From an uncultured Schlesneria sp. (lineage in GTDB: Bacteria; Planctomycetota; Planctomycetia; Planctomycetales; Planctomycetaceae), in assembly GCA_903858935.1 (NCBI GenBank), contig CAIOKO010000191.1:62001-126000 (forward strand): 64,000 bases of DNA. Direction: 5' to 3'. The notes beneath the pieces were generated by a model, which was given only the letters and a program-made list of their open reading frames with translations, did no database searches and was not told the origin of the DNA. The translations under genes were made by a program, and so were the position numbers. Below are positions 37,448 to 45,597 of this stretch, one piece after another. Numbering within the stretch: position 1 is the first letter of the stretch; each line of letters opens with the position of its first letter.

Positions 37448-37486
37448 CAGTGGCTGAACATGCTGTCGCCACGGCAGTTTCCACTG
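37448..37486. repeat. Hairpin in the divergent gap
   Basis: CAGTGG (37448-37453) and CCACTG (37481-37486) bracket a partly self-complementary interior (CTG...CAG). The ends resemble those of the 36670 element, but the interior does not match, so kinship is uncertain. A second small stem, GTTCAG/CTGAAC, overlaps it on the left. Confidence 0.3.
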
Positions 37487-37614
37487 ATGATCATGCGAAG
37501 TAAACTGTGCGAACGAGTTTTTTCGTGGGAACGCCTGAAGTCCGACGAATTGTTTACTTTTTTTGCGATTCGATATTTTCGTAAACCATACGATTTCTAA
37601 CGAAAGTGATTCAC

Positions 37615-38577
37615 ATGTCGATGTCTCTTTCCCGCCGAAATTTTTTTGCGACCTCGGCTGCGGCAGCCGCTGCAGCGACGTCACTTGCTGTACCAGAGCG
37701 GATTGAAGCGGCTCCGAGTTCTGCTATTCCGTTCCGGCTGTGTCTGAACACGAGTACGGTTCGGGAGTGTCAGTACAAGGGGAATAAGATCGATATTCTG
37801 GGGGGAGTTGAGGTCGCGTCGAAAGCAGGCTACAGCGGCATTGAGCCTTGGATTGGTGAAATCGATACCTACGTCAAGGGAGGTGGAACGCTGGCCGATT
37901 TACGCAAGCGGATTTCCGATGCTGGCCTGACCGTTGAAAGCGCGATTGGTTTTGCGGCGTTCCTCGCCGAAGACGAACAAGAGCGACAGAAAGGTCTGGA
38001 AGAAGCCAAACGCTGCATGGGACTTGTGCGGGAAATCGGCGGGACCCGGATTGCGGCACCTCCCGTTGGTGTGACTGACAAAACCGGGCTTGATCCACTG
38101 AAGCTGGCCGCCAGATATCGGGCCTTGTGTGAACTGGGGCAAAAAGAAGGGGTTCTGCCACAACTGGAGCTTTGGGGATTCGCGAAAACGTTGTGTCGGA
38201 TGGGAGAAGTTGCGTACGTCGGCATCGAAGCGGCTCATCCGGCGGCCTGCTTTCTGCTTGACGTTTATCACATTTTTAAAGGAGGGTCTGACTTCGAAGG
38301 TCTGGCGATGTTTGCCGGGTCACGGATGCATAACTTCCATGTGAATGACTATCCTTCCAACCCACCTCGTGAAACAATCAATGATTCTCACCGGGTTTAC
38401 CCTGGCGACGGGATTGCTCCGCTGGACAAGATTTTCAGGACACTGCGAGACAATGGCTATCGAGGCGTTGTCTCTCTGGAGCTTTTCAACCGCGACTACT
38501 GGAAGCAGGACGCCTTCGAAGTTGCAAAGACTGGTTTTGAAAAGACGAAAGCAGCACTCGATAAAGCGTTTGCTTGA
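37615..38577 (+). CDS. Exported TIM-barrel sugar isomerase/epimerase-like protein
   Basis: A 320-residue xylose isomerase-like protein with a Tat-type signal (SRRNFFATSAAAAAAATSLA) right after ATG 37615; a GTG three codons earlier is the alternative. Barrel motifs include GYSGIEPWIGE, RIAAPPVGVTD, PQLELWGFAK, CFLLDVYHIFKGG, HNFHVNDYPS and GVVSLELFNRDYW, which supply the metal-binding Glu, Asp and His residues of the hydroxypyruvate isomerase/IolE-like group. It is a second member of this family in the window, only distantly similar to the one at 7368. The substrate is unknown. It stands upstream of the Rieske gene, 85 bp away. Confidence 0.88.
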   Translation: MSMSLSRRNFFATSAAAAAAATSLAVPERIEAAPSSAIPFRLCLNTSTVRECQYKGNKIDILGGVEVASKAGYSGIEPWIGEIDTYVKGGGTLADLRKRISDAGLTVESAIGFAAFLAEDEQERQKGLEEAKRCMGLVREIGGTRIAAPPVGVTDKTGLDPLKLAARYRALCELGQKEGVLPQLELWGFAKTLCRMGEVAYVGIEAAHPAACFLLDVYHIFKGGSDFEGLAMFAGSRMHNFHVNDYPSNPPRETINDSHRVYPGDGIAPLDKIFRTLRDNGYRGVVSLELFNRDYWKQDAFEVAKTGFEKTKAALDKAFA

Positions 38578-38662
38578 ATCTTTCTTATCGAAACAATCGG
38601 GGCTTGCGGGTTTTATGGGACCTGGTAAATCCCTTCGGACCAATCAGTTCAGGAGGTGACTT

Positions 38663-38974
38663 TTGAGTCGACATCGAATTGCTGCGGTTTCTGACATACC
38701 GCCCGGTGCAGGGCGTGAATTCGTCGCTGGCGGTAAGATCGTGGCCGTTTTTAATGTGGAAGGTGCTTTCCATGCATTGGATGGAATCTGCCCCCATGCA
38801 GGCGGTCCGATCGCAAAAGGTGTTGTTACCGGCCAGGTTGTGACGTGTCCGTGGCACGGGTGGCAATTCGACGTTGCTTCAGGTCATCATTGTTTAAATA
38901 CTCAATTGAAGCAGCCCTGTTTTCCTGTAACGGTTGAAGACGATTCGATTTGGATTGAATTACCGACGGGATGA
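38663..38974 (+). CDS. Rieske [2Fe-2S] ferredoxin, TTG start
   Basis: A 103-residue protein of the Rieske family, like the small ferredoxin subunits of dioxygenases and nitrite reductase (NirD type). The cluster ligands are CPHAGG (Cys-x-His) and CPWHGWQF (Cys-x-x-His). The start is TTG at 38663, with a full Shine-Dalgarno sequence AGGAGGTGA at 38651-38659 and 3 nt to the start; no ATG in frame could replace it. No oxygenase or reductase gene is adjacent, so its electron partner is not visible. Confidence 0.92.
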   Translation: MSRHRIAAVSDIPPGAGREFVAGGKIVAVFNVEGAFHALDGICPHAGGPIAKGVVTGQVVTCPWHGWQFDVASGHHCLNTQLKQPCFPVTVEDDSIWIELPTG

Positions 38975-39131
38975 AAACGCCGAATAAATAGTGCTGCTTT
39001 TTCGAAGTGCGAATTAACATTTTCAGAGAAGTGTTTTCCTGTATTTCTGGTGATGGATTCTGTAGACCGCAGCGAGTAAAACTGGCGGCGAATTGTTTTG
39101 ATCCTTAATCGGACCTCGCAGGAGCCTTCCC

Positions 39132-40100
39132 ATGTCAGAATCAGCCTCACAACTCGAACAACTTAAGAAAGTCACGGTCGTCGTGGCGGATACTGGTGAC
39201 TTCGAGTCGATGAAGCAATATCAGCCACGGGATGCGACAACCAATCCATCACTCATTCTTGCCGCGGCATCCAAGCCTGAATACGCGTATCTTGTGGATA
39301 AGGCTGTCGCTGAGAGGAAATCTTCGGGGCTGGTCGGTGCCAAACAGATCGACGACATCATCGATCACGTTCTGGTGAATTTCGGGATGGAAATCTTGAA
39401 AATTGTCCCAGGCCGAGTTTCGACCGAGACTGATGCGCGACTTTCGTTTGATACTGCAGGGACACTCGCGAAAGCCCGTCAATTGATCGGACTTTACGAA
39501 AAAAACGGAATCTCGCGCGACCGTGTCCTGATTAAGATCGCATCGACCTGGGAAGGGATTAAAGCGGCAGAGGTGCTGGAACGTGAAGGGATTCACTGTA
39601 ACCTGACGCTGTTGTTTTCGTTCGCACAGGCTGTCGCTTGTGCCGAGGCGGGGGTCAGGCTGATTTCTCCGTTCGTGGGACGGATTCTCGATTGGTACAA
39701 AGCCACAATGAAACGCGATTACGCTCCGACCGGAGATCCCGGTGTGAAGTCTGTCACGCAGATTTTTGAGTATTACAAGAAATTTGGTTACAAGACCGAA
39801 ATCATGGGGGCCAGTTTTCGAAATAAAGGTGAGATCACAGAGCTTGCCGGCTGCGATCTTCTGACAATCAGTCCCGCGTTGCTGGGCGAACTGGCCAGTT
39901 CCACCGAACATTTGCCGAAGAAACTGGATGCCGGTGCGGCCGCGTCCTCGAAGTGGGACAAGATCACGCTCGACGAAAAATCGTTCCGTTTTCAGTTGAA
40001 TGAAGATGCGATGGCGACCGAGAAGACCGCAGAAGGGATTCGAAAATTCTCGGCAGACATCGTGAAACTGGAAGAAATGATCCGCTCAAAAATACAGTAA
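39132..40100 (+). CDS. tal: Transaldolase
   Basis: A 322-residue class I aldolase of the non-oxidative pentose phosphate pathway. It moves a dihydroxyacetone unit from sedoheptulose 7-phosphate to glyceraldehyde 3-phosphate. The early motif ATTNPSLI and the Schiff-base lysine in [16 protein letters not shown] are diagnostic. [27 protein letters not shown] completes the TalB-type signature. The length matches the E. coli enzyme. A TPR gene and kdsB follow on the same strand with short gaps. Confidence 0.96.
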   Translation: MSESASQLEQLKKVTVVVADTGDFESMKQYQPRDATTNPSLILAAASKPEYAYLVDKAVAERKSSGLVGAKQIDDIIDHVLVNFGMEILKIVPGRVSTETDARLSFDTAGTLAKARQLIGLYEKNGISRDRVLIKIASTWEGIKAAEVLEREGIHCNLTLLFSFAQAVACAEAGVRLISPFVGRILDWYKATMKRDYAPTGDPGVKSVTQIFEYYKKFGYKTEIMGASFRNKGEITELAGCDLLTISPALLGELASSTEHLPKKLDAGAAASSKWDKITLDEKSFRFQLNEDAMATEKTAEGIRKFSADIVKLEEMIRSKIQ

Positions 40101-40136
40101 GGCCGATCTCGCTGTCCTCATGAGTTTGGTTTCGTT

Positions 40137-40661
40137 ATGGCGCTCAATCCTGAGAGAATTTTAACACGTCATCTTTTGGCCGCCGAGGGCTATGTGACGC
40201 TCAACATGCCAGATCATGCATTGCGTGAGTTGAGCCAAACTCAGGATCTCGGTGACAAACGTTACGCGGCGTGCATGCTGCGTGGTGAAGCCCTGTTGTT
40301 AAAAAATGACCTGCGGAAGGCTTTAGATGCCTTCCGCGAAGCTCACATTGAGAGATCAACAGAATTAGATGCCTTGATGCGAATGGCATGGTGCTTTAAA
40401 CGGATTGATCAGCTTCCACAAGCCATTGATGCAATGAAATTGGCGTACCAGTTCCATAAGGATGTTCCAGTCGTGTTGTATAATCTGGCATGTTATTATT
40501 CGCTGGCGGGCGAGAAAGAAGACGCGCTTTCGTGGTTGGGACGAGCATTCCGGATGGATCGTCAGTTACTGAAACTGATTGAGAACGAGACCGATTTTGA
40601 TCCGCTTCGGAACGATGTCGATTTTCAACATCTGCTTCAGCTGACAAGCAGTCAAAAGTAA
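40137..40661 (+). CDS. TPR-repeat protein
   Basis: A 174-residue cytoplasmic protein with no signal peptide, built from about four tetratricopeptide-like repeats (EGYVTLNMPDHALRELSQTQD, GEALLLKNDLRKALDAFREAH, MAWCFKRIDQLPQAIDAMKLAY, YNLACYYSLAGEKEDALSWLGRAF). It lies between transaldolase (36 bp before) and kdsB (8 bp after) and is probably co-transcribed with both. The partner protein is unknown. Confidence 0.85.
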   Translation: MALNPERILTRHLLAAEGYVTLNMPDHALRELSQTQDLGDKRYAACMLRGEALLLKNDLRKALDAFREAHIERSTELDALMRMAWCFKRIDQLPQAIDAMKLAYQFHKDVPVVLYNLACYYSLAGEKEDALSWLGRAFRMDRQLLKLIENETDFDPLRNDVDFQHLLQLTSSQK

Positions 40662-40669
40662 AAGGTACC

Positions 40670-41422
40670 ATGAACGTTTACGGCATCATCCCCGCCCGAT
40701 TGCAATCGACACGCCTGCCTCGAAAATTACTGCTGGCTGAGACCGGCCGACCCCTTATCGAATATACATGGCGATCAGCGTCGCGAGCACAACGGCTTCA
40801 TCAGTTGATTGTTGCAGCAGACAGTGACGAAATCGCCAAAACCGTGAAAGGTTTCGGTGGTCGATGCGAATTGACCGGCGAACATCCCAGCGGAACAGAT
40901 CGTATCGCCGAGATTGCTCGTCGATGCTGTCCGGACGGTGAGATATTCGTCAATATTCAAGGAGACGAGCCGGAAATCGATCCCGCGAATATTGATGCGG
41001 TCGTGCAGGCGTTAATCGACTGTCCGACAGCTAAAATGGCGACGTTAGGGACGCCGATGAGGTCACTAGATCAAGTGCAAGCCTCGTCCTGCGTTAAGGT
41101 TGTGGCTGGAAAGGATGGAAGGGCTCTTTACTTCAGCCGCGCTCCAATCCCGTTTTGCCGCGACCGCGATCCTGCCGAAATCTTGTCAACCGAACATCCG
41201 TGGATGCTGCATATCGGTATCTATGCGTACAGACGGGAGTTTTTGCTGGAATTGACTCAGCTTCCTCCTTCTCGACTTGAACAACTTGAGAAGCTGGAGC
41301 AATTACGCGCTCTCGAAGCAGGTGCTCGGATTCAAGTTGCGATTGTCGAACATCACTCGGTTGGCATCGACACGCCTGAGGACTATGCTCGGTTTGTTGC
41401 AAGGTTGAAGGCAGAAGGATGA
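40670..41422 (+). CDS. kdsB: CMP-Kdo synthetase
   Basis: A 250-residue nucleotidyltransferase that activates Kdo as CMP-Kdo for lipopolysaccharide inner core. The opening IIPARLQSTRLPRKLL, followed by EHPSGTDRIAE, NIQGDEPEIDP, YFSRAPIPF and HIGIYAYRREFL, is the full KdsB signature. Its presence implies a Kdo-containing outer membrane lipid. It starts 8 bp after the TPR gene. kdsA and kdsD are not in the window. Confidence 0.97.
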   Translation: MNVYGIIPARLQSTRLPRKLLLAETGRPLIEYTWRSASRAQRLHQLIVAADSDEIAKTVKGFGGRCELTGEHPSGTDRIAEIARRCCPDGEIFVNIQGDEPEIDPANIDAVVQALIDCPTAKMATLGTPMRSLDQVQASSCVKVVAGKDGRALYFSRAPIPFCRDRDPAEILSTEHPWMLHIGIYAYRREFLLELTQLPPSRLEQLEKLEQLRALEAGARIQVAIVEHHSVGIDTPEDYARFVARLKAEG

Positions 41423-41514
41423 CGGATGAATAAAGTGCGATACCGTATTGGTTCATTTCGAGATCTGATTTCTGAAATCCTCATTCCTCTTTTGTCTCCA
41501 TCCAAAGTTCAATA

Positions 41515-43134
41515 ATGACCAAGCAGACCAAGCACATTTTTGTCACGGGCGGTGTTGTCAGTTCTCTCGGCAAAGGACTGACGTCAGCTTCGATCGGGAC
41601 GATTCTGGAACGTCGCGGATTGAAAGTCCGCATGCAGAAACTCGACCCCTATATCAATGTTGATCCAGGAACGATGAGTCCGTTTCAACATGGCGAGGTT
41701 TATGTCCTGGATGACGGGGCCGAGACGGACCTCGATCTGGGGCACTATGAACGGTTTACGAACAGCCCGTTGACTCGTGATTCGAATTACACATCTGGCC
41801 GCATTTATTCAAAGGTGATTTCGAAAGAGCGTGATGGGAAATATCTTGGCAAAACGGTCCAAGTGGTTCCCCATATTACGGATGAAATCAAGGCTGCGGT
41901 TCGGGGACTCGGAGGTCCTGATGTCGATGTCGTGATTACCGAACTAGGTGGCACTGTCGGCGATATTGAGGGATTGCCGTTTTTTGAGGCCATTCGTCAA
42001 TTGCCGCTGGATATAGGCCGTGAGAACTGCCTGTTCATTCACTTAACACTGGTCCCTTATTTGAAGGCTGCGAAAGAACTGAAGACCAAGCCGACGCAGC
42101 ACAGCGTTCAGCAGTTACGGCAGATCGGTATTCAGCCGGACATTTTGATTGTGCGGACGGAGCGGGACCTGGGTCAGGAAAACGCCGACAAGATTGCTCT
42201 GTTTTGTAATCTCGAGAAACGCGCCGTCATCGTCGAAAAGGATAAAGAGTTTTCGATTTACGAGGTCCCCTCCGGACTCGTCGAATATGGGCTGGACAAG
42301 CTGATTCTGGAAAAACTGCATCTGCCTGAAGGCCCATCGGACATGGACGATTGGGATGATCTTGTTCATCGGATTAAGAATCCTGTCCATGACGTCAATA
42401 TTGCTGTGGTCGGTAAGTACATCGAGCATCGAGACGCCTACAAATCGATTTATGAAGCACTCGACCATGCTGGCTTCTCGCATTCGACCCGAGTCATCGT
42501 AAAGCGAATCGAGGCCGAGTCGCTGGAAAGTCAGGAAGCGGCATCCGTCCTCGCGGGAATCGACGGGTTGCTTGTCCCCGGCGGATTTGGACACCGCGGA
42601 ATTGAAGGAAAGATTCAGGCCGTGCGATACGCCAGGGAACACAAGATCCCCTATTTTGGGATTTGCCTTGGAATGCAGGTCGCCGTCATTGAATATGGTC
42701 GACATGTCATTGGACTTGATGAGGCCAACAGCACCGAATTCGACGCTGCGACTCCACACCCCGTCATCTGTTTGCTTGAAGAACAGAGAACGGTGGAAAA
42801 GAAGGGCGCATCGATGCGACTGGGGGCTCAGCCGTGCATTCTTACCGAAGGATCGCTGATGGCGAGCATTTACGAAAGCGCGGAAATATCCGAGCGGCAT
42901 CGCCACCGCTACGAGTTCAATCCGGAGTATCGCGAGCGTTTTGAGAAGGGGGGAATGTTACTTTCGGGTAACAGCCCAAGCGGCAAACTGGTTGAGGCAA
43001 TTGAACTGCCAGACCATCCCTGGTTTGCCGCGGTGCAGTTTCATCCCGAATTCAAATCGAAGCCAAATCTTCCGCATCCACTCTTTAAGAGTTTCATTAA
43101 TGCCGCGTTGAAGCGACATCAGGAACGGACATAA
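41515..43134 (+). CDS. pyrG: CTP synthase
   Basis: A 539-residue enzyme making CTP from UTP, ATP and glutamine. The amidoligase domain begins [23 protein letters not shown] with the P-loop and has [17 protein letters not shown]. The glutaminase domain holds the nucleophile in FGICLGMQ and the His-Glu pair in FHPEFKSKP. The CTP made also feeds KdsB, its neighbour upstream. A short dyad, GATTTC-T-GAAATC, is at 41467-41479 in the 92-bp gap before it. The stop converges with phosphofructokinase, 12 bp away. Confidence 0.98.
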   Translation: MTKQTKHIFVTGGVVSSLGKGLTSASIGTILERRGLKVRMQKLDPYINVDPGTMSPFQHGEVYVLDDGAETDLDLGHYERFTNSPLTRDSNYTSGRIYSKVISKERDGKYLGKTVQVVPHITDEIKAAVRGLGGPDVDVVITELGGTVGDIEGLPFFEAIRQLPLDIGRENCLFIHLTLVPYLKAAKELKTKPTQHSVQQLRQIGIQPDILIVRTERDLGQENADKIALFCNLEKRAVIVEKDKEFSIYEVPSGLVEYGLDKLILEKLHLPEGPSDMDDWDDLVHRIKNPVHDVNIAVVGKYIEHRDAYKSIYEALDHAGFSHSTRVIVKRIEAESLESQEAASVLAGIDGLLVPGGFGHRGIEGKIQAVRYAREHKIPYFGICLGMQVAVIEYGRHVIGLDEANSTEFDAATPHPVICLLEEQRTVEKKGASMRLGAQPCILTEGSLMASIYESAEISERHRHRYEFNPEYRERFEKGGMLLSGNSPSGKLVEAIELPDHPWFAAVQFHPEFKSKPNLPHPLFKSFINAALKRHQERT

Positions 43135-43146
43135 TGCTTTAACTCG

Positions 43147-44526
43147 TTAAATGAGGGTTTCGATTCGGCGTTGAATATCTATATTAACGCTTTGATACCG
43201 AGTCGAAAGCTTGCCGGGGCTGAACATGTCGGCACGGATTTGTTCGACGTCTTCGGTCCCGATCGCACCCGTCAGGACCGAGCGGAGATAGTTCTTACCC
43301 AGCAGCGACGGCTGAAATCGTTGATGGTCATAAAACGAAGGGTGAACGTGTCGAGGGTGAATTTTTCCCCATTGATCACGTAGCTTATTCGCTCCAAGAG
43401 AATCGAGGAAGAACCCTTTATCCTGTGACCATTGCAGTGTCGCGATCGTGTTGTTTTGCCCTTCGACCAAAAGATCGACGGCCTTTCCGCCGAGTTGCAC
43501 GGCATGAAACCGGTCGAACTTGATGGGAAAACCACCTCTTTGAGTGTGTCCGACTTTCCGCGTGAAAATAGCGGAATCAGCGGATTCGTGTTTTCGACGC
43601 GTGCCAAAATAGTCGTCACCAAACCGTTTGCAGAGCAACTGCTTCAGCTCCTCAGCCGCGCCGTTGAAAATAATGTTTCCCGCCGGATCGTAACTTTTCG
43701 TGGCGGCCCCCAGTTGTCGTCCATTCTGATCGACGACCCCTTCGCCGACCACAATCACGACGTGCTTCTGAAGTTCGTAAAGTTCTGCAATCCGATGCTC
43801 AAGCCGATCCATATCAAGCGGTGCTTCAGGAATGAGAATAATATCTGGCTGGCCATAGGCGGAACCGAGTGGGATGAACCCCGAGTCACGACCCATCACT
43901 TCGATAATCGCGATTCGCCTGTGGCTTTCTGCGGTCGTACGAATTCGTTCGATACCTTGCACGACAACAAAAACCGCCGTGGCAAAGCCTGGAGTCACGT
44001 AATTGACAATTTCGTCCAGGCCAATCGTTGGGCGTACCAGTGACGTGCCGTGCCTGCGATGACCTCTGTTCTCGCTCTCGTCCATCATCAATTCATTGAC
44101 TTCATCGAGATAGTTAAGTCCGAGATCATTATCGATCGTTTTCGGCGCCAATACGCATGGGAAAAACTCACAGAGGGGCTGCATTCCATTGATTGTGCCG
44201 TCACCACCAATACAGATCATTCCGTCAACTTTGAGGGTTTGAAGTCGCTGTTTGATTTCGGACATAATGTCAGCCTGACCGCGATCGATATAGGTGCGCG
44301 ATGCTCCCAGCAACGTCCCACCCATGTTTGGGGTGAGTTCGGGAATTGTAGAAAAGAGGGGATTCAGGCGGACGTGAGGTACTCGTGGGTCGAGGATTCC
44401 CGCAAATCCACGAATAAGTCCAACCATCTCAATCTTGAGGGCATTCGCTCGCTCGACCGCTCCGTAGATCGTGGCGTTCAGCGCCGGTGTATCACCGCCT
44501 GCAGTTAAGATTGCAAATCGAGTCAT
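43147..44526 (-). CDS. pfkA: 6-phosphofructokinase
   Basis: A 459-residue phosphofructokinase phosphorylating fructose 6-phosphate. The donor-site loop reads GGDGT (107-111) and the second loop PKTIDND (128-134), with the catalytic Asp in TIDND. PPi-dependent enzymes usually have Asp in the fourth position of GGDD and Lys in PKTIDND. Here the first loop has Gly, as in ATP enzymes, and the second Lys, as in PPi and plant or trypanosome ATP enzymes, so ATP is the likelier donor but this is not settled. MGRDSGF and GHTQRGG are also conserved. It lies 14 bp downstream of a dihydrodipicolinate synthase-like gene. Confidence 0.93.
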   Translation of the reverse strand: MTRFAILTAGGDTPALNATIYGAVERANALKIEMVGLIRGFAGILDPRVPHVRLNPLFSTIPELTPNMGGTLLGASRTYIDRGQADIMSEIKQRLQTLKVDGMICIGGDGTINGMQPLCEFFPCVLAPKTIDNDLGLNYLDEVNELMMDESENRGHRRHGTSLVRPTIGLDEIVNYVTPGFATAVFVVVQGIERIRTTAESHRRIAIIEVMGRDSGFIPLGSAYGQPDIILIPEAPLDMDRLEHRIAELYELQKHVVIVVGEGVVDQNGRQLGAATKSYDPAGNIIFNGAAEELKQLLCKRFGDDYFGTRRKHESADSAIFTRKVGHTQRGGFPIKFDRFHAVQLGGKAVDLLVEGQNNTIATLQWSQDKGFFLDSLGANKLRDQWGKIHPRHVHPSFYDHQRFQPSLLGKNYLRSVLTGAIGTEDVEQIRADMFSPGKLSTRYQSVNIDIQRRIETLI

Positions 44527-44540
44527 AATATTAAGCTTTG

Positions 44541-45500
44541 TTAAATCTGTTTCGTCATGACGTTCAATCGATGACCGATCTCTCGAAGGATTTCAAGATC
44601 TGATTCGGGTCTGTGAACGCTCGCTGTGTGAGTGCGATCCGTACCGATCCAGCCACGCAGTTTGAGGAACTGTGCGGCGGAGTGTTTATAGCCCGGGGAC
44701 GGGCTGCGAAAGGCGAAGTGGCCGAGATACTGCAACTGATCGTTCAGTTCGTAGAACCTTGAATCGCCGGCTTCCCAATATTTGTCTCGAAGAGCGAACA
44801 GATCTGGAGCGAACGTGCTCAGTCCAAGCAGGTAATCGCTGCCGTACATAATCATGTCGATGGCGAAGTCGTTTCCCGTGAAAACGACAAAATCGGGCCT
44901 GAAACGATTTCGAAGTAGAAGGCGTTGCCATTCTGGCTCGCGATGAAATGACGAATGTTTGACACCGACGCACTGTCGAATCGACATCAGTCCCGCAAAC
45001 GTGTCAAGATCGTAAATTGCACCGAATCGAGCCAGATCCGTCGTGAGTTCAAAGCCGAGGAATTGATCGCAGTCGTTCGCCAGTTGCTGATAGCTGGAAA
45101 CGATTTCCGGGCCTGGCTGTCGGGTGAGTCCATACGACTGGAATACGATTGGCGTTCCACCCCGTTCCTGAATCGCTGCCATCTGTTTGAGGTAAACATC
45201 TCGCTGGAAGGTATCGCCATCGCGATCAGAGACGAAAGCTCCCGCGACGAATTTTCGGCCACTAAGAATGTCATTCGTTCGCTCGAGAACCTGATCTCTT
45301 GTTGGCTGATCGATCAGATTGACAAACCCCGTGTCCATATTCACTGCTGGGGTGAGACCTGCATCGATGGTTCTTTTTATGTGCTGATCAAAAGATTTCC
45401 AGTCGATTTTGCCCTTTTCCGTGAACGGAAGTAAGATCGCGGAAATACCGGTCACCTTTCGGCAACGTTGAATCATCGAGTTCGGGTCAATTGGACTCAT
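44541..45500 (-). CDS. Dihydrodipicolinate synthase/N-acetylneuraminate lyase family protein
   Basis: A 319-residue TIM-barrel aldolase of the DapA superfamily. The Schiff-base lysine is in CVGVKHSS. The usual GTTGE loop is replaced by AVNMDTGFVNLI, and the tyrosine position is VFQSYGL, so it is unlikely to be the true lysine-pathway DapA; an aldolase or lyase on a different keto acid is more likely. The family also includes pyruvate-independent members. It is transcribed first, with phosphofructokinase 14 bp downstream, which suggests a sugar-related role. Confidence 0.88.
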   Translation of the reverse strand: MSPIDPNSMIQRCRKVTGISAILLPFTEKGKIDWKSFDQHIKRTIDAGLTPAVNMDTGFVNLIDQPTRDQVLERTNDILSGRKFVAGAFVSDRDGDTFQRDVYLKQMAAIQERGGTPIVFQSYGLTRQPGPEIVSSYQQLANDCDQFLGFELTTDLARFGAIYDLDTFAGLMSIRQCVGVKHSSFHREPEWQRLLLRNRFRPDFVVFTGNDFAIDMIMYGSDYLLGLSTFAPDLFALRDKYWEAGDSRFYELNDQLQYLGHFAFRSPSPGYKHSAAQFLKLRGWIGTDRTHTASVHRPESDLEILREIGHRLNVMTKQI

Positions 45501-45597
45501 GAACCTGTTTCAAAAGAGACTTTCTGATGAACTGTTTCAGCCCTTTTCGAGAATCCGCTGATTCTCATACTGTGACTGTCGAATCCGATCTTGAAAT

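Noticed and set aside
43432-44043. 203-codon frame antisense to phosphofructokinase
   Set aside because: Lies wholly within a confident gene, and the conserved kinase motifs are on the other strand.
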